A stretch of DNA of 64,000 nucleotides from Micromonospora sp. WMMD1102 (GCF_029626265.1 NZ_JARUBN010000001.1:6823001-6887000); one strand, 5' to 3'. Positions 9,981-21,353 are shown, counted from the first letter of the stretch. Translations and numbers: made by a program. Notes: generated by a model from the letters alone, not told the origin.

Positions 9981-10667
9981 TCAGCCGCCGGCCCCGCCGG
10001 GCGCGACCAGTCCGGTCTCGTACGCCAGCATCACCAGTTGGGCCCGGTCCCGGACACCGAGCTTGGTGATGATCCGGCTGACGTGGGTCTTGGCGGTCAG
10101 CGGGCTCATCCGCAGCGCCCGGCCGATCTCGGCGTTGCCCAGCCCACCCGCCACCAGGGCCAGCACCTCGCGTTCCCGGGCGGTCAGCTCGGCGAGTCGT
10201 TCCACCGAGCCCTGCCGGGGCCCGGGGCGACGACCGAACTCCTCGATCACCCGTCGGGTCACGCTCGGGCTGAGCAGCGCGTCCCCGGCCGCGACGACCC
10301 GGACGGCGTGGCACAGCTCCTCCCGGCTCACGGTCTTGGCCAGGAAGCCGCTCGCTTCGGCCAGCAACGCCGAGAAGATGTACTCGTCGATCTCGTACGT
10401 GGTGAGCACGATGACCCGTACCCCGGCGGTGGCCGGATCCGCGCTTATCCGCTCGGTGGCGGTCAGGCCGTCCAGCACCGGCATGCGGATGTCCAGCAGT
10501 GCGACGTCGGGTCGGAGCTGCCGTACCTGGCGCACCGCGTCCGCGCCGTCGGCCGCCTCCGCCACCACCTCGATGTCGCCGTCCAGCCCGAGCAGACCGC
10601 GTAGCCCGGCCCGGACCAGCGGCTGGTCGTCGGCGAGCAGCACCCGGATCGGCAACCGGTTCACCAC
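9981..10667 (-). CDS. NarL/LuxR-family response regulator
   Basis: A 228-residue response regulator with a receiver domain (IRVLLADDQPLVRAGLRGLL; phospho-acceptor D59 in DVALLDIRMP; conserved T in IVLTTYE; K in FLAKTVSREEL). A LuxR HTH sits at about 155-215 (LTAREREVLALVAGGLGNAE, then MSPLTAKTHVSRIITKLGVR). Two adjacent GTG codons can start it. The second, at 10664, gives a GTGA overlap with the stop of the histidine kinase. The pair forms a two-component system of the DesKR/NarL type. Confidence 0.88.
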   Translation of the reverse strand: MVNRLPIRVLLADDQPLVRAGLRGLLGLDGDIEVVAEAADGADAVRQVRQLRPDVALLDIRMPVLDGLTATERISADPATAGVRVIVLTTYEIDEYIFSALLAEASGFLAKTVSREELCHAVRVVAAGDALLSPSVTRRVIEEFGRRPGPRQGSVERLAELTAREREVLALVAGGLGNAEIGRALRMSPLTAKTHVSRIITKLGVRDRAQLVMLAYETGLVAPGGAGG

Positions 10668-11839
10668 CCCGACGCGGCGCGAGCCGGCACGACACCGACG
10701 CGGGCCGGGGCACCGGCGAGGGCGGCGAGGGCGGCGACGCCATCGTCGGGAGAAGCGGGGGCGGGGACGTCGGCGAGGGCGGGGGCGGGGACGTCGGCAA
10801 GAGCCGGAGCAGCGGCGTCGGCGGGGGCGTCGACCGTGCGGGGCAGCCAGGCCCGGACGGCGTACCCGCCGTCGGGCAGCGGGCCGGCGTGCAGCCTCCC
10901 GCCCAACCCGGTGGCCCGTTCCCGCATCCCGGTCAGACCATGTCCGGCGGGTGCCGTGCCGGTGCCGGCGCCCCTGCCGTCGTCGCGGACGTCGAGGGCG
11001 ACGCCGTCCGGGGCGTACCGGAGGGTGAGGGTGACCGACCGGGCGTGCGCGTGCCGCAGCACGTTGGTGACGGACTCCTGGGCGATCCGGTACACGGTCA
11101 GGCCGACGGTGGGCGGCAGCGGCCGGGGCTCGCCCTCGCGGTGCAGCGTCGTCGTCAGGCCGGCCTCGGCAGCCCGGTCCAGCAGCGTCCCGAGCTGCGT
11201 CTCGTCCGGCGCAGGCCGCAGCTCCGGCCGAGATCCCAGCTCCGGCCGAGATCCCAGCTCCGGTGGGGAGGCCGGGTCGGGTGCGGTGGCGGCGGGATCG
11301 GGCGCACGGAGCAGGTGTACCGCCCGGCGCAGTTCGTCGATCGCGTCCACGTTGATCCCCCGGGCGCTGTCCAGCAGGTCCCGGGCGGCGTCCGGGTCGC
11401 GCCGGACGAGTTCCCGGGCCAGGTTGAGCTGGATCCCGACCACCGCGACGGTGTGCGCGGTGACGTCGTGCAGTTCGCGGGCGATCCGGATCCGTTCGGC
11501 GAGAACCGACCGGGCGGACTCCCGGGCCCGTTCCGCCTGCTCGGCGGCGAGCCGGGCCTCGGCCTCCTTGCGGTAGAGCTCAGCGGTGCGGAACGCGGTG
11601 CCGGCCACCAGGGCCAGGGCCAGCATCGTGGCCTCGCGGAGCAGGCCGTCGAGCATCCGGAGCGGTTCGACTCCGGCGTTCAGCACCCAGCCGGTGGAGA
11701 CCAGCAGAGCCGACACGCCGACCGCCGTACCGATCAGGATCTGGCCCGCCCGGGTGACCGCGTAGAGCGGGACCAGCAGCGAACAGATCGGCGAGATGCT
11801 GGGAAAGTCGGTCAGGTTGTAGCCCAGCACGGCGACCAT
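10661..11839 (-). CDS. Sensor histidine kinase with truncated N-terminus
   Basis: The reading frame begins to look like a kinase at MVAVLGYNLTDFPSISPICS. From the ATG at 11839 it encodes about 392 residues: roughly three hydrophobic segments, a HisKA_3 region with the H box (ARELHDVTAHTVAVVGIQLN), and an ATPase domain (N box AQESVTNVLRHA, G box DDGRGAG, G2 box HGLTGMRERATGLGG). Members of this group normally carry four to six N-terminal helices. Here the first part has been replaced by the end of an SRPBCC gene, so the sensor region is incomplete and there is no obvious ribosome binding site. The kinase core is intact. The tail carries repeated ALADVPAP units, and the loop before the ATPase carries three ELGSRP-like repeats. 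Confidence 0.7.
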   Translation of the reverse strand: MVAVLGYNLTDFPSISPICSLLVPLYAVTRAGQILIGTAVGVSALLVSTGWVLNAGVEPLRMLDGLLREATMLALALVAGTAFRTAELYRKEAEARLAAEQAERARESARSVLAERIRIARELHDVTAHTVAVVGIQLNLARELVRRDPDAARDLLDSARGINVDAIDELRRAVHLLRAPDPAATAPDPASPPELGSRPELGSRPELRPAPDETQLGTLLDRAAEAGLTTTLHREGEPRPLPPTVGLTVYRIAQESVTNVLRHAHARSVTLTLRYAPDGVALDVRDDGRGAGTGTAPAGHGLTGMRERATGLGGRLHAGPLPDGGYAVRAWLPRTVDAPADAAAPALADVPAPALADVPAPASPDDGVAALAALAGAPARVGVVPARAASGW

Positions 11840-11844
11840 GCCAG

Positions 11845-12397
11845 GCGCGTTCGACGCTGGCCTGGTCGACGTCGGCGCCGAAGAGGTGGTGGCCGAGGAC
11901 CAGCACGCTGCCCCGGTCCACTCCGGAGTGCAGGAACCGGTAGAGCGCGTCGTCGGTGCGTACCCCGAAGTAGGTCGGCAGGCCGGCGATGTCGACGACT
12001 CCGTCGACCGGCGGCAGGCCGTCGACGGTGAGCCGGGCCGGTGTGCCCTCGGTGATCCCGCCGGTGATGCCGAACGCGTCGGCCACGGCCGCCCAGACCT
12101 GTTCCGGCTCGCCGGCACCGGGCCGGAACGCGGCGGCCGGGACGCCGTGCCGGCCCGGGAAGTGGCGCAGGTACGAGGCGAGGCTGGCCAGGTACATGTC
12201 CCAGCCGACCCCCATCGCCTCGTACTCGGTCTCCCAGTTGTCGCCGAGCACCCCGCTCTGCACCAGTGCAGCACGGTGCTGCCCTGGTCACGGCTGAACC
12301 AGGAGTCGATGCCGGGGCCGGTGGCGATCGCCGCCCAGACCTGCTCCGGCGTCCCGGCCAGTTCGATTTCCCTGCACAGTTCGAACTCGTGTCCCAC
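11845..12397 (-). pseudogene. SRPBCC (START/AHSA1-like) protein, internally deleted, frameshifted and 3'-truncated
   Basis: A GTG at 12397 with an upstream GGAG starts GHEFELCREIELAGTPEQVW and ATGPGIDSWF, the typical opening of an AHSA1-type SRPBCC protein. The next residues, DQGSTVL, belong to a position some 60 residues further on in the family, so the middle is missing. One base is then lost near 12272, and the C-terminal part continues in another frame (LVQSGVLGDNWETEYEAMG, YLRHFPGRHGVPAAAF, PPVDGVVDIAGLPTYFGVRT, LVLGHHLFGADVDQASVERA). The last segment of the family is replaced by the histidine kinase. It probably once formed an operon with the HTH regulator just upstream, a common ArsR-SRPBCC pairing. 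Confidence 0.75.
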
Positions 12398-12435
12398 GGT
12401 GACGGTCTCCAATGCACTGGCTTGCGGAAACGGAG

Positions 12436-12480
12436 CGGGCGGGCGCGGGGCGGGGCGGGGCGGGGGCGGGGGCGGGGCGG
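12436..12480. repeat. G-rich tract with quadruplex potential
   Basis: Nine runs of three to five G, separated mostly by single C, lie on the plus strand between the HTH regulator gene and the SRPBCC remnant. Four or more G-runs with one-base loops fit a G-quadruplex motif. On the transcribed (minus) message it would be a C-rich leader. Confidence 0.75.
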
Positions 12481-12484
12481 ACGG

Positions 12485-13093
12485 CTAACCGGGCTGACCG
12501 GTGCTCTCCCGGTCGGTCGGGACGTGCGGGTGCAGCGCGACCACCACCCGGTGCTCCCGGCCGCCGGGCGCGGACTCGTCGTGGTATCTGCTGACCAGCC
12601 TGGTGACCGTCGCCGCCAGCTCCTCGGCGAACGCGGCCCGGTCGGTCGCGGAGGCGAACCGGACCTGGGCGTCGATCGCGAACGTCGCCACCCGCCGGTC
12701 GGCCCGGTCGGCACCGGTGATCAGCGCGCCGACGTCCTGGACGAGTCGGGCCGCGACCGCCAGCAGCCACCGCGCCGACAGCCGGTCGGGCGACCTGCCC
12801 GGGTTCGGTCGCACGGCGGAGAGCGCGGCCGGGGAGATCACGTACGAGGCCGCGGTGGCCCGCATCACCCGTTCGGTGACGTTGCCCTTGCGGCGTTCCT
12901 CCTGGAGTTCGATCAGTCCGTGCTGTTCGAGCGCCCGGAGGTGGTAGTTGACCTTCTGCCGGGCCAGGCCGACCCTGCCGGCGAGCATGGTGGCCGACGC
13001 CGGCTCGGCCAGCTCGGCCAGCAGCCGCGCCCGGATCGGGTCGAGCGACGCCTCGGCCGCCGCCGGATCCTCGATCACTGTGATGTCGAACAT
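12485..13093 (-). CDS. ArsR-type winged-helix transcriptional regulator
   Basis: A 202-residue regulator. The N-terminal winged helix (residues 18-75) reads LDPIRARLLAELAEPASATM, LAGRVGLARQKVNYHLRALE and HGLIELQEERRKGNVTERVM. The C-terminal half is an uncharacterised helical domain. In the wider family such proteins are encoded upstream of SRPBCC proteins, and here the decayed SRPBCC gene follows it by about 90 bases on the same strand. A palindrome 17 bases upstream of its ATG may be its own operator. No metal-binding cysteines are present, so it is not a metal sensor. Confidence 0.82.
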   Translation of the reverse strand: MFDITVIEDPAAAEASLDPIRARLLAELAEPASATMLAGRVGLARQKVNYHLRALEQHGLIELQEERRKGNVTERVMRATAASYVISPAALSAVRPNPGRSPDRLSARWLLAVAARLVQDVGALITGADRADRRVATFAIDAQVRFASATDRAAFAEELAATVTRLVSRYHDESAPGGREHRVVVALHPHVPTDRESTGQPG

Positions 13094-13109
13094 GAGGCTA
13101 GCGTCCCAC

Positions 13110-13124
13110 CGACAACTCTTGTCG
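13110..13124. promoter_or_regulatory. Palindromic operator upstream of the HTH regulator
   Basis: A perfect inverted repeat CGACAA-CTC-TTGTCG lies 17 bases upstream of the regulator start (13093, minus strand). It overlaps a -35-like TTGACG at 13128-13123. A repressor bound here would block the promoter, so autoregulation is likely (inference). Confidence 0.5.
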
Positions 13125-13200
13125 TCAAGGAAAGCTAGGCTGTCGGAGGACAGGATTCCACGGTAGCTCGGGGCGCCACGGCGGCTCGGGCGGCCACCCG

Positions 13201-14031
13201 CTATCCGTCGTGCCGCCAGCCGAGCACCCGCTCCGCCTTCGTGCAGTCGAAGAGGCCCTGGTTGCCGCCGAGTTCGCCGCGCACCGGCACGTCCGGATAG
13301 TACTTCCGGCACAGCTCCTCGGTCGGGGTGCTGGTGACGGTCCGCGGGGCTACCACGTAGCAGACCTGGTGACCGGAGAAGTCGGCGGTGAGGGCCAGCA
13401 GGCAGGCCCGGGCAGCCGCCCCGGCCAGGGTGTACCCCCACAGCTCGCGGGCGGCCTGGGCGGGCTGCTCCGCCTCGGGCCGGAGAACCGGGCGGGCCGG
13501 CTGCACGCCGTGCAGCCGCAGGCTGGCGACGCGCAGCTCGGCGTACCGGCGGGCGAAGCTGTCCGCCTGGGCCTCGCCGAGCCATTTCGACAGGCTGTAC
13601 GGGTCCTCGGTGTAGCTGGGATGCCGCTCGTCCAGCGGGAAGTAGTCGTAGCGCGGCGAGCGACTGTACGCCCCGCCGACGGCGTTCACGCTGGAGGCGA
13701 GACAGACCCGGGTGATGCCGAGTTCGACGGCGCCCCGCAGTGCGTGGTAACTGGCGGTCACGTTCACGCCGTGCACCACGTGGTCCGGCTCGTCCCACGG
13801 TTTCGGGTACGCCGCCAGGTGCACCAGCGCCTCGCACCCGTCCAGCGCCCGCAGCAGCGCCGGATAGTCGGTCACGTCGGCGGGGCGGCGTACCAGCCCG
13901 GCCGGCGTCCCCGGACCGGCGTCCCGGGCCGACGGCCGGTCGATCTCCACCACGGTGTGCCCCTCGGCCAGCGCGTGCGCGACCACCGACCGCCCGACCG
14001 TCCCCGCCCCGCCGGTCACCGCCATCCGCAT
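13201..14031 (-). CDS. NAD-dependent epimerase/dehydratase (extended SDR)
   Basis: A 276-residue Rossmann protein starting at ATG 14031, with a CGGAGAA ribosome binding site six bases away. A longer frame upstream is not convincing. The dinucleotide motif is GGAGTVG at residues 7-13, D31 in VEIDRPS points to NAD, and the active-site motif is [19 protein letters not shown] matches the LxHLAA segment. This is the group related to UDP-glucose 4-epimerase, but the short C-terminus (no clear nucleotide-sugar loop) leaves the substrate open. It is encoded alone and divergent from the DGPF/sigma operon. Confidence 0.82.
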   Translation of the reverse strand: MRMAVTGGAGTVGRSVVAHALAEGHTVVEIDRPSARDAGPGTPAGLVRRPADVTDYPALLRALDGCEALVHLAAYPKPWDEPDHVVHGVNVTASYHALRGAVELGITRVCLASSVNAVGGAYSRSPRYDYFPLDERHPSYTEDPYSLSKWLGEAQADSFARRYAELRVASLRLHGVQPARPVLRPEAEQPAQAARELWGYTLAGAAARACLLALTADFSGHQVCYVVAPRTVTSTPTEELCRKYYPDVPVRGELGGNQGLFDCTKAERVLGWRHDG

Positions 14032-14161
14032 CGCACCATTCTCCGCCGGACCCGCGCCGCAGCGCACTTCCGGGCAACCCGCCACGGCCACCGGGAACGG
14101 CGCGGCGGACACAGAGACGGCGGGTACACGGAGCGGCGGGTACGGAAAAGTCCGCGCGGGT

Positions 14162-14188
14162 TGTCGTTCCCGATCCGGTCCGTTCGTC
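14162..14188 (+). promoter_or_regulatory. Putative ECF42-type promoter of the DGPF/sigma operon
   Basis: TGTCGT at 14162-14167 and CGTC at 14185-14188 are separated by 17 bases and lie about 50 bases upstream of the YCII/DGPF start. As I recall, ECF42 sigma factors recognise TGTCGA at -35 and CGA/TC at -10, typically upstream of DGPF genes. The fit suggests that the sigma factor encoded by this operon drives its own expression (inference). Confidence 0.5.
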
Positions 14189-14238
14189 GTCATGCTGTGC
14201 AGCAGCCCGCTGTACGCGACGAACCGGAGGAGACCGGC

Positions 14239-14595
14239 GTGAAATACCTGTTCCTGCTCTACGGCGACCCGGCGAGCGACCCGACCGACCCGGCGGTGAT
14301 CCAGGCGGAGATCGACACGTACTGGGCGTACGACAAGCTGCTCGAGGACGCCGGCGCGCTCCTCGACAGCCAGGCGTTGCAGGGCACCGAGACCGCCACG
14401 ACGGTGCGGGTCGGCGGGGCCGGCGACCGCACCGTCACCGACGGCCCGTTCGCGGAGACCCGGGAGATCCTCGGCGGCTACTACCTGGTCGACCTGCCGG
14501 ACCTGGACACCGCGATCGGCTGGGCGGCCCGCTGCCCGGCCGCGCTGCGCGGCACCGTCGAGATCCGCCCGATCCTGGAGTTCGAGAAGCCGTGA
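14239..14595 (+). CDS. DGPF/YCII-related protein
   Basis: A 118-residue single-domain protein ([36 protein letters not shown]). The DGPF motif and the following GGYY mark the YCII/DGPF family, a ferredoxin-like fold that is always found with ECF42-type sigma factors. The start is the GTG at 14239, after GGAGGAG. The stop overlaps the sigma factor start (GTGA). The family function is unproven. In related systems the DGPF genes are targets of the sigma factor rather than anti-sigma factors. Confidence 0.9.
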   Translation: MKYLFLLYGDPASDPTDPAVIQAEIDTYWAYDKLLEDAGALLDSQALQGTETATTVRVGGAGDRTVTDGPFAETREILGGYYLVDLPDLDTAIGWAARCPAALRGTVEIRPILEFEKP

Positions 14596-14675
14596 CCGGC
14601 GGCGAGCGGCCGACCGCCGACACCGTGGAGACAGCCGTGACCGGCGGCGAGCGGCCGACCGCCGACACCGTGGAG
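14588..14675. repeat. 43-base direct duplication covering the sigma factor start
   Basis: The 43 bases at 14588-14630 are repeated exactly at 14633-14675, a 45-base period. Each copy contains a GTG in the same frame followed by [12 protein letters not shown]. The duplication adds 15 residues to the N-terminus and gives the sigma gene two possible starts, 14592 (overlapping the DGPF stop) and 14637. Confidence 0.92.
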
Positions 14676-15932
14676 CGGGTGTTCCGGGAGGAGCGCGGCC
14701 GGCTGCTCGCCAGCCTGGTCCGGCACTTCGGCGACCTCGACCTCGCCGAGGAGGTCGCCTCGGACGCGATCGAGGCGGCCCTGCGGCACTGGCCCGAGCG
14801 GGGCGTGCCGACCCGCCCGACCGGCTGGCTGCTCACCACCGCCCGGCGCCGGGCCGTCGACCGGCTCCGCCGGGACCGCGCCTACGCGGCCCGGCTGGCC
14901 GTACTCCAGGCCGAGGCCGTCCGGGACGAGCCGGCCGCGCCCGCCACGGACGACGGCGACGACCTGCCGGACGAGCGGCTGCGACTCTTCTTCACCTGCT
15001 GCCATCCGGCGCTACCCGGCCCGGCGCAGATCGCGCTGACCCTGCGCTGCCTGGCCGGGTTCGACACCGCCGAGGTGGCCCGGGCGTTCCTGGTGCCGGT
15101 GCCGACGATGGCCCGGCGGATCGTGCGGGCGAAGGAGAAGATCCGGGCCGCCCGGATCCCGTTCCGGGTGCCGGACGTCGCCGAACTGCCGGCCCGGCTC
15201 CCCGGCGTACTCCGGGTGATCTACCTGATCTTCACCGAGGGGTACGCGGCCAGCGGCGGCCCGCAGCTCGTCCGGGCCGACCTGTCCGACGAGGCGATCC
15301 GGCTGGCCCGGCTGCTGCACCGGCTGCTGCCCCGGGAACCGGAGGTCACCGGGCTGCTCGCCCTGCTGCTGCTCGTCGACGCGCGCCGGGCCGCCCGGTG
15401 CACCGCCGACGGCGACCTGGTACTCCTCGACGAGCAGGACCGGACCCGCTGGGACCGCGACCGGATCGAGGAGGGCCGTGGACTCGTACCCGCCGCGCTG
15501 ACCGGCCGGCCCGGCCCGTACGCCGTGCAGGCCGCGATCGCCGCCCTGCACGGCGAGGCCCCGGACGTGGCCGGTACGGACTGGCCGCAGGTGGTCGCGC
15601 TCTACGACGTACTGGCCCGGATGGCGCCGTCGCCGACGGTGGCACTGAACCGGGCGGTGGCGGTCGCGCTGCGGGACGGTCCGGCCGCCGGGCTGCGCCT
15701 GCTCGACGCGCTCGACCGGGACGGCCGGCTGGCCGGCTACCACCTGCTGCCGGCCGCCCGGGCGGACCTGCTGCGTCGGCTGGGTCGCGCCGGGGAGGCC
15801 GCCGAGGCGTACCGTCGGGCTCTCGACCTGGTCGGCAACGAGCCGGAGCGGGCGTTCCTGCGGCGGCGGCTCGCGGAGGTCGCCGGCTCCGGCCGGCGGG
15901 CCGGAAACCACGGCACCCCGGGCGGGCCGTGA
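14592..15932 (+). CDS. ECF42-type RNA polymerase sigma factor with C-terminal TPR-like extension
   Basis: A protein of 446 residues from GTG 14592, or 431 from GTG 14637. Sigma region 2 lies at about 30-100 ([20 protein letters not shown], then [19 protein letters not shown]). Region 4 lies at about 140-200 ([20 protein letters not shown], then [15 protein letters not shown]). The long C-terminal half (FTEGYAAS motif, then [20 protein letters not shown] and [11 protein letters not shown]) is the helical, TPR-like extension typical of this family and replaces a separate anti-sigma factor. It is translationally coupled to the DGPF gene and probably transcribes its own operon. The 45-base duplication at its start is unusual. 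Confidence 0.9.
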   Translation: MTGGERPTADTVETAVTGGERPTADTVERVFREERGRLLASLVRHFGDLDLAEEVASDAIEAALRHWPERGVPTRPTGWLLTTARRRAVDRLRRDRAYAARLAVLQAEAVRDEPAAPATDDGDDLPDERLRLFFTCCHPALPGPAQIALTLRCLAGFDTAEVARAFLVPVPTMARRIVRAKEKIRAARIPFRVPDVAELPARLPGVLRVIYLIFTEGYAASGGPQLVRADLSDEAIRLARLLHRLLPREPEVTGLLALLLLVDARRAARCTADGDLVLLDEQDRTRWDRDRIEEGRGLVPAALTGRPGPYAVQAAIAALHGEAPDVAGTDWPQVVALYDVLARMAPSPTVALNRAVAVALRDGPAAGLRLLDALDRDGRLAGYHLLPAARADLLRRLGRAGEAAEAYRRALDLVGNEPERAFLRRRLAEVAGSGRRAGNHGTPGGP

Positions 15933-15977
15933 CATAGGGTCGACCCCTCGCCGCCGCACCGCCCGGAGTACGCCACA

Positions 15978-18441
<2,464 letters not shown>

Positions 18442-18461
18442 CCTGACCAAGCACAGCCCGA

Positions 18462-18496
18462 CCGGTGCGGAGGACCACTGTGGTCCTCCGCACCGG
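18462..18496 (+). terminator. Palindromic terminator after the xylanase
   Basis: A 17-base perfect palindromic stem (CCGGTGCGGAGGACCAC and its complement) with a one-base centre lies 21 bases after the xylanase stop and 22 bases before the LysE start. There is no T-tract. Confidence 0.8.
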
Positions 18497-18517
18497 CGTC
18501 TGTGCGACGATCATCGG

Positions 18518-19144
18518 ATGCCCGTCGACCAACACCTGCTGCTGGCGTTCACCCTGACCACGATCGTCGCAATGGTCACGCCCGGACCGGACATGCTCTT
18601 CGTGCTCGGTTGTGGGATGCGCGGCGGCTCCCGCGCCGGGCTGCTCGCCACCGCGGGGGTGGCGACCAGCGAGGCGGTGCACGTGGCCGTGGCGGCGGCC
18701 GGGCTGGCCGCGCTCTTCGCGGCGGCACCGACCGCGTTCGCGGTGGTCCGGATCGTCGGTGCCGCCTACCTGATCTATCTCGGCGTGCAGTTGATCCGGC
18801 ACCGCCGGGACACCCCGGCCGAGCTGCCGACCGGCGGGCTGTCGGGCCGGAAGGCATACCTGAGCGGCCTGCTGACGAACCTGCTCAACCCCAAGATGGT
18901 CACCTTCACGATCGCGTTCCTGCCACAGTTCGTCAGCCCGGAACTGGGGCGGGTCTGGCTACAGTTCGTCATCCTCGGCGCCATCCTGATCGGGCTGGAG
19001 TTCCTGGTGGACGGTGCCGTCGGCGTGTTCGCCGGGCGGATCGGCGGCTGGCTGCGCCGCCGGGCGGCCGCGCGCCGCCGCATCGACACCGCGACCGGCG
19101 GGATCTTCATCGGCCTCGGGGTGCGGCTCGCCGTCGAGCGGTGA
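18518..19144 (+). CDS. LysE/RhtB-family amino-acid exporter
   Basis: A 208-residue membrane protein with six predicted helices. The family signature near the N-terminus is present (TPGPDMLFVLGCGMRGGSRA), as are GLLTNLLNPKMVTF and AYLIYLGVQLIRHRR. Members export amino acids or small metabolites by proton exchange. The substrate is not predictable. The C-terminal LRRRAAARRRI loop is strongly basic and should face the cytoplasm. Confidence 0.88.
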   Translation: MPVDQHLLLAFTLTTIVAMVTPGPDMLFVLGCGMRGGSRAGLLATAGVATSEAVHVAVAAAGLAALFAAAPTAFAVVRIVGAAYLIYLGVQLIRHRRDTPAELPTGGLSGRKAYLSGLLTNLLNPKMVTFTIAFLPQFVSPELGRVWLQFVILGAILIGLEFLVDGAVGVFAGRIGGWLRRRAAARRRIDTATGGIFIGLGVRLAVER

Positions 19145-19149
19145 GCGGC

Positions 19150-19240
19150 ACCCGCCCGGGGCGAGCGGGCCTGGCGCGGGCGGGGCCGGGGCTGGCGGAT
19201 CCGGCGCGGGCAGGCCCGGGGCGGGCGGGGCCGGGTGTCG
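19150..19240. repeat. Degenerate GC-rich direct repeats
   Basis: Several imperfect copies of a GGGCGGGGCCGGGG-like unit lie just after the LysE gene, in an interval of about 230 bases with no gene. CACCGTGTACCGGTCACGGTG at 19300-19319 (written here in part as CACCGTG/CACGGTG) contains a seven-base dyad and precedes the next gene. Confidence 0.5.
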
Positions 19241-19374
19241 ACTTCGCGAGGTGCGACAACCGGCACGTCGCGGGTTTCCCGCCGCTTCGTCCGGGTAGCA
19301 CCGTGTACCGGTCACGGTGCGCGTCGTACCGGCCACCGGCGCGCGCCCGGCTCGGCGACCCGGAGGGAGTCCAG

Positions 19375-19836
19375 GTGACGGATCGACAGTGGTTGCGTGC
19401 CGGCTCGACGGCGGCGGTGCGCGGCGCCGCCCGGGGGGTGGTCGCCGCGATGGCGATGTCCGGCTTCCGGCAGGTGACCACCGGCCTGGGACTGGTCCGG
19501 CGTACGCCGCCCGAGCACGTACTCCGGCAGACCGCACCCAGCCTGTTCCGCCGGATCCCGGTGGCCCGTCGGCAGGCGCTCGTCGAGCTGCTGCACTGGG
19601 GGTACGGCGCCGGCGGCGGGGCGATCTTCGGACTGCTGCCCCGAGGGGTGCGGCGGCTGGCCTGGACCGGCCCGGCGTACGGCTTCGTCTTCTGGGCCAT
19701 GTTCGAGGGGGCTCTCGCGCCCCTGCTCGGCATCGACGAGCGCCGGCACGGCGCCCTGGAGTCGTCGGCGCTGCTCGCCGACCACCTGCTCTACGGCATC
19801 GTGGTCGCCGCCTCTCCCTGGCCGCTCGGCGACTGA
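19375..19836 (+). CDS. Hypothetical membrane protein
   Basis: A 153-residue protein starting at GTG 19375 after GGAGGG. It has hydrophobic stretches around AARGVVAAMAMSGF, GYGAGGGAIFGLLP, YGFVFWAMFEGALAPLLGI and LADHLLYGIVVAASPWPL. The pattern (a basic start, HWGYG then FGLLP) resembles small actinobacterial integral membrane proteins of unknown function. I do not recognise a characterised homologue. It stands alone. Confidence 0.65.
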   Translation: MTDRQWLRAGSTAAVRGAARGVVAAMAMSGFRQVTTGLGLVRRTPPEHVLRQTAPSLFRRIPVARRQALVELLHWGYGAGGGAIFGLLPRGVRRLAWTGPAYGFVFWAMFEGALAPLLGIDERRHGALESSALLADHLLYGIVVAASPWPLGD

Positions 19837-19952
19837 TCCGGCTCGGACCGGTACGGCGCTGATCCGGCTCCGGCCGGTCCGTCGCCGGGGCGACCGCTCG
19901 CCCGGTGACGGCCGGCTGCACCGGACGGGCCGGGCTGGCCAGGATTCGCCGG

Positions 19953-20576
19953 TCAGGGCCGCGCCTCGCGCCGTGCCTGGCGACGCCGGCGGATCAGCCA
20001 CCACGCCGCCAGGCAGAGCACCACCAGCGCGGCGAGGCCCGCACCGGCCTCCCCGAGATGGTCCTCGATCCGTCGCCAGGAGGCGCCGGCCAGATAGCCG
20101 ACCAGCACCACCGCGCCCGCCCAGGCGGCGCCGCCGAGCGCGTTGAAGAGCAGGAACCGGCGGTACGGCATCCGGTTCATCCCGGCCAGTGCCGGCACCA
20201 GGGTCCGGAGGACGCCGACCCACCGTCCCAGCAGCACCGCCAGCGGCCCGTGCCGGGCGACGAACCGCTCGGCCCGGCACCAGCGCCGCTCGCCGATCCA
20301 GCGGCCGGCGCGACTGCGGCGCAGCGGCGGGCCACTCCAGCGGCCGATCTCGTAACCGACGCTGTCCCCGGCGATGGCGGCGACGGTGGCGACCACGATC
20401 ATCGCCAGCAGGCTCACCCGGCCGGTCGCGGCGAGTGCTCCGCCGAGCAGCAGCGCGGTCTCGCCCGGGAGTACCAGGCCGACGAACGCGGCGGACTCGC
20501 CGAAGGCGAGCCCGCCGACCACCAGCAGCGCCGCCCAGCCGGAGAGCGCGGTAAGGGTGTCGATGACGCCGTCCAC
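19953..20576 (-). CDS. DedA-family membrane protein
   Basis: A 207-residue protein with the DedA/SNARE-associated signature: FGESAAFVGLVLPGETALLL, a conserved gate motif GDSVGYEIGR, and FVARHGPLAVLLGRWVGVLR followed by LVPALAGMNRMPYRRFL. Bacterial DedA proteins are polytopic and have been linked to undecaprenyl-phosphate or other lipid flipping. The C-terminus ends in an Arg-rich tail. It is monocistronic. Confidence 0.9.
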   Translation of the reverse strand: MDGVIDTLTALSGWAALLVVGGLAFGESAAFVGLVLPGETALLLGGALAATGRVSLLAMIVVATVAAIAGDSVGYEIGRWSGPPLRRSRAGRWIGERRWCRAERFVARHGPLAVLLGRWVGVLRTLVPALAGMNRMPYRRFLLFNALGGAAWAGAVVLVGYLAGASWRRIEDHLGEAGAGLAALVVLCLAAWWLIRRRRQARREARP

Positions 20577-20706
20577 GCCTGCCGCCGGTCAGCCGCCGGC
20601 TGCCGGCCGGCGGCGGGCGGTCGGGTCGGCCGGGGCGGTCTCCACCCGGCCATCGTGCCCGACGAGATGCCGCGAAACGCTGCGATTGCCGCGACTGGTA
20701 CCGCCG

Positions 20707-21186
20707 CTACCCGGCCGACTCGTCGAGGTGACCGGTGGCCCGGAGCACCGCCCGAGCGAACCGGCTGATCGGCAACGTGGCGATCTCCGTCCGGTCGAAC
20801 CACCCGGCCGCGCCGATCTCGTCCCCGTCCGGAAGCGGCGTACCGGCGACGATCTCGACCTGGTAGACCGCCGTGACGTACGCGGCCCGGTCGCCGTGCG
20901 GATAGATCACCTCGAAGTCCGGCCCACCCAGTACGTCGAGCAGCCGCACCACCCGCACCTCGACCCCGATCTCCTCCCAAGCCTCGCGTACGGCGGCCTC
21001 GGCCGGGGACTCGCCGGGCTCGACGGCGCCGCCCACCAGACCCCATCCGTCGGTGTGCCCGCGGTGGCGGACCAGCAGCAGCCGGCCGGCCGGATCGACC
21101 GGCAGCACCGAGGCGCTGGGCAGTAGCAGCAGTTCGGTGGGCCCGACGGCGGCCCGCAGCCGGGCGATGTGCGGCGGAATCGGCAT
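20707..21186 (-). CDS. NUDIX hydrolase
   Basis: A 159-residue protein with a perfect NUDIX box (G-x5-E-x7-REAWEEIGV at about residues 55-77: GGAVEPGESPAEAAVREAWE, then EIGV). GHTDGWGLVGG precedes it. It hydrolyses nucleoside diphosphate-X bonds, but the substrate is open. The ATG at 21186 is preferred. A frame extending to 21255 adds an Arg-rich stretch without a good ribosome binding site. Confidence 0.9.
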   Translation of the reverse strand: MPIPPHIARLRAAVGPTELLLLPSASVLPVDPAGRLLLVRHRGHTDGWGLVGGAVEPGESPAEAAVREAWEEIGVEVRVVRLLDVLGGPDFEVIYPHGDRAAYVTAVYQVEIVAGTPLPDGDEIGAAGWFDRTEIATLPISRFARAVLRATGHLDESAG

Positions 21187-21353
21187 GTACGTCACGGTAG
21201 GCGTTGCCCGCCGCCGGCCGGCCGAGCCAAGCCGCGACACCCGCTCGGGCCGCACCGCCGGAATCGACAGCCGCTCGGGCGCACCGGATCACGGCGACAA
21301 ACCTCCGATCGAAACGGACTTTCCGGGGCTTGTCGGGCGATAGGCTCGGCAGC

